From NCBI GenBank assembly GCA_028829895.1, contig CM054178.1, positions 72,931,335 through 72,995,334 on the forward strand: 64,000 nt of DNA, read 5' to 3'. Shown in pieces: positions 23,532-34,679 of the stretch. The notes under the pieces are model-generated. The model was not told where the DNA came from. It saw only the letters and a list, made by a program, of their open reading frames with translations, and ran no database searches. Position numbers and translations under genes: made by a program. The stretch's first letter is position 1; every line of letters starts with the position of its first letter. This DNA comes from Sinotaia quadrata. Taxonomy: Eukaryota; Mollusca; Gastropoda; Architaenioglossa; Viviparidae.

Positions 23532-24252
23532 ATACCACAACCATCAACAGACAGTTGACTAACACCCAGTGGAAAATGTCACAGATAATGAAAACCAACT
23601 CAACCCAAACACCTAAATAAGACAAGAACCACTTTTTCACTCAAACACATCGAACCACTACAAGCGAGAAAGGAGTAAATACCAACATGGAAAATTCCTC
23701 CTACAACCAAAGTAAATTCCATGCAAACAAGAAAGCAGACAAGCGTTTTCACAAACTCCAACAACCACAACAGAGGGAGGAAAAACCCAGACACCTAGCA
23801 CTACCATCAACGAAAAGGAAATCCAAACAACGACCACAAGCAAAACAGAAGTAAAAAAGAAATATAACAAAATCACCAGCAACCAGACGACCACTACCGA
23901 GACTCAAGAAAAAATACCAATCTCACCCTTAACAGACACCACCAATAGCAGCATTAACAGATACAACAACAACCACAACAACAACAGAACGCCAGGTATC
24001 AACTCCAACAACAGAACTGGGCCCCAAAAGAAAAAGACGACGCCTACCTCAACACATTCGACAACAACAGCGACAACAAAAGAGTCACCAACCGCAACAA
24101 CAACAAGAGAAACGCTTACGGTACAACCACCGCCGACAGCAACAACGACAGCAATGGCGGCGGCACGGTGAGCAGCAGTTCGTGCAGTGGGGATATTTTA
24201 ATCACCACATTGCTGACATGATTCAACTGCTGCTTGACTATCTTTACTGACC
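23532..24252 (+). pseudogene. Decayed Gln/Thr/Arg-rich coding sequence
   Basis: One reading frame stays protein-like for about 240 codons but is broken by three TAA codons (23618, 23854, 23930). It contains MENSSYNQSKFHANKKADKR (ATG 23687), then LKKKYQSHP, a Thr run, ELGPKRKRRRLPQHI, several Gln runs interleaved with Arg, and ends EQQFVQWGYFNHHIADMIQ, LLLDYLY, TGA (about 24250). Basic and Gln-rich character suggests a nucleic-acid-binding protein. Two of the three stops sit in strings of CAA/AAA codons and could be single C-to-T changes. Alternatives are a transposon ORF or an intact gene whose introns remove the stops. Function not assigned. Confidence 0.33.
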
Positions 24253-24880
24253 GCCAGCGCCGGCCTTCATGCACCCCAACGGACACCGAGGACAGCCACG
24301 AAGCCAGCGACAACACCACCACCAATGAGGAGGCACGAGGTTGAAACAAACCGGGCGCATGTACATACTAGGTACAGACTTGATGTGTTATTAAGACACC
24401 CCCTCACATATCCCTCCCATTGCAAATTCGGGAACGACAATAACAACTTCAACCACAACTTTAGCCCATGGATTACCGGACAAAGTCAGCCTTTGCTGGC
24501 CAGACATATTTGTGCAGTGGACAAGCGAACTACAACACTACACATAGAGCTTTTACCAAAACTTGCTACAACCACAGACTCCACAACGTTCAAATCTACA
24601 TCTACATAATTCAACAGACACGCCACTCAACGACACAGGGAAAAGAAAAAAAAATCAACTAACGCCAACACTAACCAAGCACCAAGACAAAATCTACAAC
24701 ATCAACACCACTGCCAGCGCTCCCTGAGTACTGTTGAAGGGAGCATGTCCCACTGGAGCACAACAAATCAGAGAACGTCTTATGACGAAATGATCCACGA
24801 AAGCTCCAGTGGCGACGTAAAACTGTTACCGTAACCACCAAACCACCATCTGTGGTTCTAAGAACAGCTGTACAAGTTAA
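24253..24880. other. A+C-skewed tail of the decayed coding region
   Basis: The plus strand remains dominated by A and C ('acaacaacttcaaccacaac' style) up to about 24840, where the skew ends abruptly in 'gtgtgcttgtgtatgtgtac'. Several overlapping short frames exist but none is convincing. Confidence 0.5.
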
Positions 24881-25744
24881 CGTGTAGAAAGAAGTCAGCA
24901 GAATGTGTGCTTGTGTATGTGTACGTGAACACATGTGATTGTATGCGTGTGGCATGATGTATGTACTATAGTGTACACGTACATGTTTTTTGTTAATATA
25001 TATATGTGGTGAGTGTGTTAAAATGCAACCCATTTCAGTACATATTTGTTAACTTCAAGAATACTATTATTGCGAAAGAAAAATATATTATTCTAATATT
25101 CAGCAAACCCAGGACAGTTGATAAATGTTTCTTTTAGAGATCAGCCATAATGGATCCGCATAACTCGGCTCCATTCTCAGTTTACTGGCTAAAGCTATGT
25201 ACACTTCCACTCCCATAGACACTTTTCTTGTTTACATTCCTTAGGACACTTCAGCGCCATTACCAATCTGTTTTTCTTTGACCTCTTTCTTTCTTTCTTT
25301 CGTTCGTTCTTTCTTTCGTTCTTTCTTTCTCCACAAACACTCACGCTAAACTAGAGCACGTCAGAAAACCTTTCGCCGCTAATAAATAGCAAATTCCAGA
25401 AAATTTTCCTTAAGTGAGATAACAGACAAGAATAGCTCTGCACTGCTTCATTGGAATCAGTCAAGAACGACAAATTATTTTTTTAAAATCAAATAATTAT
25501 TAAATTGAAATTTAGCAGCTTAGTTATATACTTGCACAAGCATTGAAAGAATTTTCTTTATTTAATAATTTGGTGTAGAAATGAAAAGGAGAAGAAAAGA
25601 AGAAACTACAGAAGTTCTAAAAAGCCACTAGTAACCAAATGAATTTGCATTTGTAAAAAACATGCATACAAAAAGCTACTAATCCTAAGACACAGTTCTT
25701 TATGCTCGATTTTTTAGCAACATTTAAGATAAATTTGTAACAAA
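24881..25744. other. Non-coding; TTTC-type microsatellite 25281-25331
   Basis: GT-rich stretch, then AT-rich DNA with an interrupted 'tttctttcgttc' tract. No gene seen. Confidence 0.4.
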
Positions 25745-26300
25745 ACTTACTGTACACACGGTAGCAGTTTAACCAGTGACTTCGCACGCTTCAATAAACA
25801 AACACGACCCTCCACTCACGTATTTACAGCATCACTAACGATCCAACTACTGATGTCCTCCCCCCGACCCCCCTCCAAACGCGGTGAAGGTCATCCGATA
25901 TTGGAACTAGTTCAGGTCAGCGAGTCACATAGTTGTAGTCCGGGTTGCTATCGGGGGTAACTTTTTCAAAAAGAAGGTGAAGGTCCTGTATAATGAACGA
26001 CACTGCTCTGATTGATGCGTAAATCTTGTCCGTTGCCAATGGTCAGCATACTCAGGTTCCGGGTACAGTTTGATCAGTGACTCAGATGACTGGACTGTTC
26101 GATTTGAAGTATTTGACCTGACTGGCAAAATATACATTAAGCGTAACAATGAACTGTGACCCCGCCAACAGCTGGTACGACCTCTAGTGATCTTCGATGC
26201 GTTTTTATGGGTCTGGTTAGCTTAAATGGGGTCACGAAACATGTTTTGCGCGTTCCATTTATGTGTGCCTGTCAACGCGTGCAATCTCCTGCGTTCTATC
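25745..26300 (-). promoter_or_regulatory. GC-richer region, possible 5' exon/promoter of the acetyltransferase gene
   Basis: This region is GC-richer than its flanks, contains CCAAT and two AGGTCA half-sites (near 25887 and 25913), and on the minus strand ends in a consensus donor 'gtaca|gtaagt' (exon end 25751). A non-coding first exon here spliced to the acceptor at 21752 would give a 4-kb first intron. This is inference; a 74-codon minus frame (25925-26149) inside it has no recognised domain. Confidence 0.2.
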
Positions 26301-26310
26301 GGATTTCATC

Positions 26311-26358
26311 TCTCTCTCTCTCTTATACACACACATAGGCACGCACTCGCGCGCGCGC

Positions 26359-26401
<43 letters not shown>
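26311..26401. repeat. Compound (CT)n/(CA)n/(CG)n microsatellite
   Basis: Pyrimidine tract followed by 'gcgcgcgcgcacacgcacac' and about 20 CA units. Confidence 0.95.
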
Positions 26402-26402
<1 letters not shown>

Positions 26403-27644
26403 CTCGGTGCTTCTAATGCTCTAATACGTGTAGATCTCAAAGAAATACAAATACTTGTACCTATATTAGCTATTGTCAGTTTGGATTAAAAATCAGCCAC
26501 ATGCCTCTTCTGTCCATCTCGTTTCTTATCACAGTATCGATATGAAGATTGCTCTAAAGCAAAGTTATCCACTCCCCCCACCCCCTTCCGTAGAAAGGAA
26601 TTGTTACACTCAATCAAAGGCAAATTGCTTGTGTTATATTGTATGTGTGTAATATGTTTAAAATAAGTTTCAGAGTTTACTACTGGAGGCGTGAAATGCA
26701 TGGCAGTGTACTGAGTGAGTTACTATTAGAAAATGCGGATTATAATCATTTTTCTAATACTAACTCGCTTAGGATTTTTATGTTTATTTGTCCATTGTTT
26801 TGGGGGGCCAGTGGTATTCCAAACAATAAGCGATCCAGTCACTTTTTTATCCTCTCGATGGCTATCATACAAACATATAATGACATATAATGACATATAT
26901 AATATCTGACAGATGTAATGTGGCGGAGCAAATTTGACTATACCTATTTCTAGACTTAATTGTTATATAAATTGTCAAATTGTTGAAGTTACCCGACTTT
27001 TTGTGTCAGAGTTTGAAAAAACTTGAGTTGAGAATATGCTAGAAAATGCTGATGGAATCCAAACCAGTTTCAACTGAATGAGTAGTTTTTATTATCCAAT
27101 GGTTACGATTTACGAGAGCAAGACCATCCAATGAGCTGAAATAAAAAATGTACCTGCTGTAGTGAATTCTATGTCTAATCACTTCGATTTGGAGTGGCAG
27201 GAAGTCTGGTCATTATCTTAATGGTAAGTTAACTCACTGATTGAGAGCGAATGGACTTAGAAATGGTGTGTTTCATGCATTTTGCTATTGCTATGTTATG
27301 CTTGTGTTTTACATAGAGATGCATTATGTGAGTAGACTATTATTTCTACAAAATTTTCAACTAAGAAGCTCATACATAGCTGCTAAACGCATGACATTGC
27401 TTCTAGTGAATGCACTCATAAAATTTATGTGCTGTATTTATTCTGCTGTGTGCGTGTATCAGGCTATAAAAAAATACTGTTACTTGAAACTGTAAGTCGA
27501 GACTTGAATGTAAAAGAGAATGGAGTTAAAGATGAATAAACTGGAGAATTAGTGTTTGTCCCCTGATTATATTTTACAGGAATAAGCAGCCTTTCTTTGT
27601 TTTACCTGAATCTCCTGATTTACTGATTATAAACCACTACGACC
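26402..27644. other. AT-rich non-coding, no feature seen
   Basis: Only background frames (for example 27241-27495) without motifs or splice context. Confidence 0.4.
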
Positions 27645-27926
27645 ATGGATGATGCAAAAAGTATCTATTACAATGTGTAAGTGTAAGGTACACACTGTAC
27701 TTCATTGATGTATAATGTCAAAGTATGCTGACTACATCAAGCAATTTCTGGTACAAGGAAGTTACTGGAAATTGCTACAATTGTTGTTCTGCCTGAGGGA
27801 GCTAATAAGGTGGAACACCAGATGGCCTTGAGAGAACAGCAGTTAATCAGTGTTCTACAACATGAGAGGGAAACACGTGGAATTGACAGTAATAATGTGA
27901 ACAATAAATTTGTGACTTTGTTATGA
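27645..27926 (+). CDS. Candidate two-exon small gene, 66 residues
   Basis: Exon 1 (27645-27676) runs from ATG in a good context ('gaccatgg') through MDDAKSIYYNV, splitting the last codon after two bases. It meets a perfect donor GTAAGT at 27677. An 81-bp intron has a consensus branch site CTGAC (near 27729) and ends 'ggtacaag' at 27757. Exon 2 (27758-27926) supplies the missing base in the right phase and continues KLLEIATIVVLPEGANKVEH, QMALREQQLISVLQHERETR, GIDSNNVNNKFVTLL, TGA. The phase match across a consensus intron is the main support; the polypyrimidine tract is weak. The middle is a predicted amphipathic helix. The stop lies in the first unit of a 40-bp repeat that also supplies the poly(A) signals. 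Family not recognised; upstream exons are possible. Confidence 0.35.
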
Positions 27927-28044
27927 CAGTAATAATGTGAACAATAAATTTGTGACTTTGTTATGACAGTAATAATGTGAACAATAAATTTGTGACTTTG
28001 TTATGACAGTAATAATGTGAACAATAAATTTGTGACTTTATTAT
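27885..28044. repeat. 40-bp repeat x4, each with AATAAA
   Basis: Four essentially identical units starting at 27885, 27925, 27965 and 28005, 'gacagtaataatgtgaacaa' plus 'taaatttgtgactttgttat'. Each contains AATAAA followed by a G/T-rich stretch, the layout of a cleavage and polyadenylation site. Confidence 0.95.
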
Positions 28045-28171
28045 GAAAAGAGCATGAAAGGACCATTGTAGTTTTGCCTAAACAAGGTTACATAAAAACT
28101 ATTATCGCTTATCTCTAATAACTCCATTTCTGTTCTCTGCTTAGAATTATCATGTGATCTGTATTGACACT

Positions 28172-28293
28172 GATCTGTTGAATTGTGTTTTAGGATATAA
28201 GACTGTATAGGTATTAAAATTATTCGAACATTGCTCTGTTGAATTGTGTTTTAGGATATAAGACTGTATAGGTATTAAAATTATTCGAACATT
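28172..28293. repeat. 61-bp direct duplication
   Basis: 'tgttgaattgtgttttagga' through 'ttaaaattattcgaacattg' occurs twice with no visible change. Confidence 0.93.
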
Positions 28294-28939
28294 GCTTCAT
28301 GGAAATATTGATATTAATAATAAATAATACTATTTTTCATTGTTTTTGTTATATGTATATTTAATAAATTTATTGACCTTCTTACACATATTGATTACCA
28401 TATGTTGGAGAAGAAAGTGGGTGGATGGGGGCTTGCTAAATATAGATTAAAAACGGATTTGTCTTCTCCTTTAGTAAGAAACTTTCCACTTAGGGAAATA
28501 TTGTGTGACTGTAAATGTTTGTCTTTAATGTTGTGGAAGAGAGAAAATGCTTTCAGCGCCCGCATATCTGCCAAATGGGCTAGATGAGTGGTGTCTTCTG
28601 GAGAATTATTAATAAATAAATTAAGTGTCATTACTTGTAATTAGTTATGGATGATTAATTAATAATAATCTTTACCATTAACTAGGTGGCGTTGGCGTCA
28701 ACATAGCATACAATGAATGATATGCACGCTCAGATACAAGCACATATGAAACACTTGCGCACGCAATGACACAAATAAACAAACACACGTGACAGGTGAC
28801 CTATTTCGATAATAGAACACAGGCTTCAAGAAAGCGAGCTTCGGCTAACGAAATCAATCTATCCACCCGAGACAGGCCGAGTTTTCCTTGTGTTACCTCC
28901 CTTCTGCGTCGTGAACACACTTGATGGCATTTTAACAGT
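28294..28939. other. AT-rich non-coding
   Basis: Complementary frames on both strands at about 28395-28631 are low-information; no gene is supported. Confidence 0.4.
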
Positions 28940-29030
28940 TCACTTGGGAAAGCTGGGTGATTGCGAGGTAAAAGTACTTCGAAGATCATGGGTTTGAGCC
29001 CGGGTCTTTATCATCGAGACTTTTTGATTG
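28940..29030 (+). mobile_element. tRNA-like SINE fragment
   Basis: 'gggtttgagcccgggtc' at 28990-29006 resembles a pol III B box (GGTTTGAGCCC). A weak A-box-like 'tgggtgattgcgagg' lies about 37 bp upstream, the spacing of a tRNA promoter. Too diverged to fold as a real tRNA; likely the head of an old SINE. Confidence 0.28.
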
Positions 29031-29059
29031 AACCTTGTCTACTCCCCTGTGCTCGTGAA

Positions 29060-29113
29060 TAGTGACTTATAGCGGCCATGATTGTAAGTGACTTATAGCG
29101 GCCATGATTGTAA
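29060..29113. repeat. 26-bp direct duplication
   Basis: 'gtgacttatagcggccatga' plus 'ttgtaa' twice in tandem. Confidence 0.9.
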
Positions 29114-29605
29114 GTGCTCTGATCTCTTTCGACAATAAGCGTAGCTATACGTCCCTTATTATTAGTATGACCAAGACGGACGTAATTATCTGAAAGGAAA
29201 ATATTCGTATAGAAAATATGTACAAATCACGTGTACACACTGAATTGAGAATAATGATTTATCACTGCTGGAAAGTAACACTCCTAATGTCAGTCTTTAA
29301 AAGTACGTGTACAGAGAAATATATATTTTTATTGTTTCCGTGAGAAAAAAACTCAGTTGAAGAGGTGACAAAAACAGAGTTATACAGCAGATATATATGA
29401 ACGCAATAAATAGTCCTAAGATCGTATTGTCTTTCCAGATGAGTAACTTTCAATTATCAAATGCTTTAATTTTTTGGACCCAAATTTTGTTAATTATAGT
29501 TTTGCAAAGTTTAAAGTGTCTCCCATTGCCAAAATAAATGTCTTTAAAATGACAATAACATCACTGAATGAGAGGGCAACCGACCAGTCGGGTTGCATAA
29601 GCCAT
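29114..29605. other. AT-rich non-coding
   Basis: No feature found on either strand. Confidence 0.4.
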
Positions 29606-29662
29606 TCGTCAGTATAAAACTCGTCAGTACAAACTCGTCAGTACAAACTCCTCAGTACAAAC
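29606..29662. repeat. 14-bp array 'tcgtcagtacaaac' x4
   Basis: Four units of 14-15 bp. Confidence 0.9.
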
Positions 29663-30118
29663 TGCGCTAAACTGACGCGCTCTGTCTGCTTGCTGAATTA
29701 AAAAAAAAATATGCCAGTAGACGATTACATATTGAAGTCTCCAAACAAAAGTTACCGAGAGAAACCCGTAGATTATTTTTCTGTGGATAGTTGGAATTTA
29801 ATAAATAGTGAAAATTCATCTATTCACAGAATCGGGTTGTTGCATACTTCTATCGGAAATAGGTCTTTTTATTATCAGTAATGGAGTCTTACACTTTTCT
29901 TCAACTTTGCGTTTACCAGATGGAAAGTATTTCTCGAGCGCTGGGGAAGGAGAAAACAAAATCTGCAGAAAAACAAATTCAGTCAGTCGGCCCTTGACCT
30001 GCACTACAGATATACAAGGTCAAGGCCTGCCAGTTCTCGTATCTAATCTCAGCTACATAAACATGGTTGCAAAACAAAGAAAACATTACTCAATCGACTT
30101 TTGCTTTGAACTGCAGCC

Positions 30119-30252
30119 GTGCAAATTAAGAGAGAAAAGAAACTCTTATGATTTATATCGATGCAAATTAAGAGAGAAAAAAAGCTCTTATGATTTATTT
30201 ATGTTGGTGCAATTTAACAGAGAAAAGAAACTCTTGTGATTTATATCGGTGC
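30119..30252. repeat. ~42-50-bp triplication
   Basis: Three units of 'gtgcaaattaagagagaaaa', then 'gaaactcttatgatttatat'. The enclosing 143-codon plus frame (29808-30239) ends inside the repeat and has no recognised domain; I do not annotate it as a gene. Confidence 0.8.
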
Positions 30253-30779
30253 ACGGTCAAATTATTTCAACGTTGCTTTATTTTGTCCGCCATTAATAGT
30301 TGGTCTGTTAATCACGTGACATATGAGGCAGTTTGCATCGGACATTTTATAAATATTTTATGTTTTACCATTAAAACAATATTTGCATAGAAATAATATT
30401 ATAAACAAGGTAGACTAAAAGAAATAGTAAAGTCTGAACTGGCTATATTACGCGTTAAAAGCAAGCAAGTAAAAACCGCTACAAACTTGCTTAATAATCC
30501 AAACCTCTATCTTTTAATTAAGACCAATCTTGTTGGTTACACAACTAAGAAATGAAAGTACTTTGGTCAGCATTTTCAAGCAATTGAGAGAATGACACAC
30601 TATTACTGGTAGGGAGTGAACGTGCATATTTATTTTTCTGCAATGTGTGTGTGTGCGCGTGCGTGCGTGCGCGTGTGTGTGTGAGAGAGAGAGATAGACG
30701 GGAATTTTCTCAGACAACAACCGTCCGTTTCTTCTTTTCCATTTTCAACTCAGACAGGGCTGGTAACACACGGCAACCC
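30253..30779. other. Non-coding; GT/GC/GA microsatellite 30643-30699
   Basis: AT-rich DNA with a compound 'gtgtgcgcgtgcgtgcgtgc' tract ending in GA repeats. Confidence 0.5.
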
Positions 30780-30945
30780 ACGATGTCATCTCATGTAATG
30801 ATGGGTCATTAAGCCCATCCGTTACCGTGAGCAGTTTCGAAGTGGATAGAGTCGCCCAGGCTTCATCCGAAGCTGGATTCGAACTCGGGTCTTTAAAAAA
30901 GCAAGTGTTCTATTCCTTCGCCACTTACTGCCCCTTTTTTCTGGC
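30780..30945 (-). mobile_element. tRNA-derived SINE
   Basis: On the minus strand an A-box-like 'taagtggcgaagg' (30927-30915) is followed about 30 bp later by a perfect pol III B box 'gagttcgaatcc' (30886-30875), the internal promoter layout of a tRNA gene. The intervening sequence cannot form a normal anticodon arm. The downstream part ends in a small hairpin 'gatgggcttaatgacccatc' near 30803-30822. This is a tRNA-headed SINE with a non-tRNA body; target duplications were not found by eye. Confidence 0.5.
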
Positions 30946-31329
30946 AGTTATAGCAAGCCGGAGAACGCTGGCTAAAGGAGTCAAAGAATGCCATGACCTA
31001 AATGGTCAGTAATAACTGACTGATATTGTCCTTTATCGTAATGTATACGGGCATGTCGAGGATTGTTTGATAAATGTGTTCGCACTCCACTGCGACCTGA
31101 GCAAAATTAGAGGGAAACTAAGGGGCAGGAAATCCGGAAACTGTCTCTGGTATGTACGAAATATGTACAGAAAAGGAAACCGGAATCCAAACACCATTAA
31201 TAGGCCATCTCCTCACATAGCAGCGCGCCCTGTAATTAAAATTATCTTCCCAGAGCTAAGATGCATTCATATGACAGTTTGTTTACAAACAGGTTGTAAC
31301 AGACCGTCTGTTGAGTTATAGCAAGTGCT
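30946..31329. other. Non-coding or unassigned frame
   Basis: An 84-codon frame (31067-31321, TTG start) is slightly protein-like but has no ATG, motif or splice context. Confidence 0.3.
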
Positions 31330-32085
31330 TTGTAAGGGGCACCTCTCCAGTAAAGTTATGTAGTGTAAAGTTTAGCCTTGAGGTGTAACGGGCGCCACTC
31401 CAGGAGAGTTTAGCATCATGATGCAAAAAAGGCGCCTCTCCTCGATTTAGCCATATGCAACAGTGGGCATCTAAATAGGAAAGTTTAGCTACAAGCTGAA
31501 AAGGAAGCCTAAATAGGAAAGTTTAGCTACAAGCTGAAAAGGAAGCCTAAATAGGAAAATTTAGACACGCGCAACAAATGGTGCCTCTCTAAGAAAGTTG
31601 AACCACATACTGAAAGGGCTTCTCTCTAGGAAAATTTAGCCACATGCTTTACAGCGCGCCTTTCTAGAAAGTTTAGACATGAATTATAATGGGTGCATAC
31701 CAAAGAAAGCTATGAGAACTTGTGATGGTTATCTCTTCAAGAAATTTTAGCTATGTATTATAACGGGCACCTTTCCCATGAAAGTTTAGCTATGTATTAT
31801 AACGGGCACCTTTCCCATGAAAGTTTAGCTATGTATTACAAAGGGCATCTTTCCCATGAAATTTTAGCTATGTATTATAACGGGCACCTTTCCCATGAAA
31901 GTTTAGCTATGTATTACAAAGGGCACCTTTCCCATGAAATTTTAGCTATGTATTATAACGGGCACCTTTCCCATGAATGTTTAGCTATGTATTATAACGG
32001 GCACCTTTACCACGAAAGTTTAGCCATGTATTATAATGGGCGCCTTTCCCATGAAAGTATAACCAAAGTACTGTAACAGACACAC
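31330..32085. repeat. 39-bp minisatellite, degenerate left, homogeneous right
   Basis: About 18 units of 'gctatgtattataacgggca' plus 'cctttcccatgaaagttta'. The right eight units (31753-32076) keep exact 39-bp spacing and therefore one open frame of repeated MYYNGHLSHESLA. Left units are increasingly diverged, so the array is growing or homogenising at its right end. Confidence 0.92.
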
Positions 32086-32744
32086 TTCCATTAAACGTTA
32101 ACCGCGATTCTCAAACTGTCCAATATTCATATTCCAGTCAACTTTTTTCTTTAATTTCAGGTTTAACGTTTGATTGTAAATTTGGGTCATCTCGCAAATA
32201 GGTGAAACAAACAAGAACATGCGCTTAGATCTGAGCACATGGTCAATGTCATCGATACAGTGAGAGTGTAAGGGGTTTGGTGGTGGGGGTGGGTGCATGT
32301 TGTTTTCAAATAGGCAGCGATCAACGACCTGTTTCTCCCGATTTTCGATTGGCAAAGATCTTAATGCATGCAGATTGTAGCACAAAGAGATCTTTTTTTA
32401 TTGTCCCACCGACTGAATAGAATACATGTCTCAGTTCTAAGCCGTACATTTTGGTCGTTGAAGGAGCATTTAGTAATCACGAACTGGACCCAAAGCTAGA
32501 CCTTTGGAGTGAGAGGGCTAGCGTCCTATTTTCCCTTTTTGTTTTCCTCTACCCCTTTATTTTAAGATTGTTATCCTGCCTCTTCCTCAGCGTCCGACCC
32601 TAATAGTCTTCTCTGTCGGAATATCACTGTTGTAATTAATTCAAAATAGCAAAGCTCTGAAACACAATATCTTATCATGAGTACTGAATGAGATTAAATG
32701 TACACAGTCACTGTACGATTCAACTACATAAAACCACATCACAG
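32086..32744. other. Non-coding, no feature seen
   Basis: Mixed composition; a minus-strand 95-codon frame (32098-32385) shows no domain. Confidence 0.4.
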
Positions 32745-33085
32745 AGATTAACACATAAACCATCACTTAACACACCTTACAAACCACTACACACAGATTC
32801 GCTGTACTAGCTCACCACACACACTCATTACATGAATTCACAATACACACTCATTGCACTAGCTCACCACACACACACACATTACATGAATTCACACACG
32901 CACACACATTACACGAACTCACAATACACACTCACTGCACTAACTCACCAAACACTCATTACACGAACCCATCACACAAAATCGCCACACAATCATCAAC
33001 AAATTCACCTCACCAACTGACCATCAAATTCATCTTACAAACTCACTATCAATTTCACCACAACTCACCAAAAAATTCACAACAC
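32745..33085. repeat. A/C-rich 'ctcaccacacactcattac' repeats
   Basis: Irregular reiteration of 20-30-bp 'cacactcattacatgaattc' and 'gcactagctcaccac' motifs, with A+C over 80% on the plus strand. The Thr/His-rich frame through it is a repeat product. Confidence 0.75.
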
Positions 33086-33559
33086 AGATTGCCCCACCAA
33101 TCAGTGTTCTGACCATATCATACAGGTCTTGACTGTCCTAATTAACGCGTTCGAGTCTAGAACGCGAGGAAGTCATTCAAAATTACGTATTTATTTATGG
33201 AAAGGTATAAAAGTGGTTTGCTTGATGTGCTTTGTTTTGTTGTGTTGTTGTTTTTTTTCGAGAGAAGGTTGTTGACAAAAATTATAAATAGCTTGCTAGC
33301 TAGTGCAATAACAAAATAGTTTGGAATATTTTTTTAAAAAATGTTTGAAAACACAACAAAGAAAGAACAACTATTGGGAAAGTTTACTAAAAAGTTTTAA
33401 CAGTTCTTTAAATGAATTGGGGGAGGGGGACAGAGTATTGGCTCGTTAATTAATATTTTGTGGCATTTAGATCTGTTTTCACAAGTCACGCACCTTGGTT
33501 TATTCAACTTTATTGTGAGTAATGTAAACGACCTCTCAAAGGCAGACTTCAGGTGACGT

Positions 33560-33787
33560 ATTCCACACGTAACTTAATTAACTAAGAATTAGTCTGCAGC
33601 AACTTTGACCTCGCGACAATTCAACTGTGACGTGCTCGGAGCAGACGAGCGTTTGTGAAGTACGTCCACATCCGTTCTCTTTATTCGTTGGACAGTTAAG
33701 TACGGTCTTTCAAAGTAGCCGATAGATAATGGGGAGGTAATTCGAAACTAGTTTCGCAGTGACGTCAAACGACACATGATAATTTCA
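33560..33787 (+). promoter_or_regulatory. Promoter-like region with CRE palindrome
   Basis: GC-richer than its surroundings, with a perfect TGACGTCA at 33760-33767 and further TGACG half-sites at about 33554 and 33632. It lies just upstream of a short ATG-initiated frame. Transcription start not visible. Confidence 0.25.
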
Positions 33788-33842
33788 GAATGTCTGGTGG
33801 GTCGTCAAACTCTGATCTAACGAAAGATAAGGGCGCTATCAG
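33788..33842 (+). CDS. Possible first coding exon
   Basis: ATG at 33790 (A at -3) opens MSGGSSNSDLTKDKGAIR, ending at a GT (33843) that would otherwise read into TAG two codons later. The preceding 'gataatttcag' could alternatively be an acceptor. The Ser/Gly/Asp-rich start is typical of a nuclear or cytosolic protein N-terminus. The donor 'ag|gttata' is poor and no second exon was found. Confidence 0.2.
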
Positions 33843-34417
33843 GTTATAGTTGTTATTCTTTAAACGGATAACCGCTTAAACATTTTTTTTTTTTTAATTT
33901 GAAGATAAGTTAGGCAGCGCCTTGACGTTACAGCTAGTCAGACAGAAATCTTTCTAAAGATTAGTGTTTGTTTTCAATTGAAACAATTTGCTTCTTTATA
34001 GTTTAATGATCTATTTACTTAGTCAAAAGCTCGACAAGTACTGAAACGCACTAGAAAAAGTAAATAAAACATCAAAATGAAAAGCAGAATTATTTTTTTA
34101 ATTTTAGAATTTAGAATTATTTTATTATTAGAATTTAGAATTATTTTATTTTTGTCACAAACTGGGCGGCTCGTTACAAGCCGACCCGAGCTGAAGTTAG
34201 AGATGCAAGGGGTGAAGTCTATTTTTGGCCTGCTCCGGTGCACCTCCAAGAAAAGCCCGTGTGACGTATGCCAGTACTACGTCGCGTCAGGTTGTTACAT
34301 AGACACACATGACATACACCATTGATGTTTGGGTGGGGCCCAGTTTATTTATGTCATGCCAAGGAACGTTTTATTGGCGGTGTGTGTTGTGAGTGAGTAA
34401 CATACAGTCTTCATAAT
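33843..34417. other. AT-rich, with a GC-richer patch at 34160-34290
   Basis: The patch contains the near-palindrome 'ggctcgttacaagccgaccc' and frames on both strands, neither recognised. Confidence 0.35.
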
Positions 34418-34645
34418 TCTATAAAATAATGTTACGTCGAGTGCTATAAAATAAAGTTACGTCGATTACTAAAAATAATATTGCGTCGAGCACTATAAAA
34501 TAGCTCTACGTCGAGTACCTTAAAAGAAAATAATATTACGTCGAGTATTATACAAATAAAGTTACATACGACGACTACTATAAAGTAATATTACGTCGAT
34601 TACAATGCTACGTCAAGTGTTATAAAACAATGTTATATCGAGTGT
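34418..34645. repeat. ~30-36-bp array with TTACGTCGA core
   Basis: Seven or eight units of 'ataaaataatgttacgtcga' followed by 'gtactat', all keeping ACGTC. Confidence 0.85.
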
Positions 34646-34679
34646 TACGACCTTTGACTGTTACGAACATAAAATTTTG

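Noticed and set aside
24671..25033. 120-codon minus-strand frame
   Set aside because: It overlaps the A+C-skewed tail and a GT-rich stretch, with no motif; probably a consequence of strand skew lowering stop frequency.
29808..30239. 143-codon plus-strand frame
   Set aside because: GTG start, background codon use, and the last third is a tandem repeat; no recognised domain.
32832..33020. Thr/His-rich frame
   Set aside because: Direct translation of the A/C-rich CTCACC/CACAC repeats.
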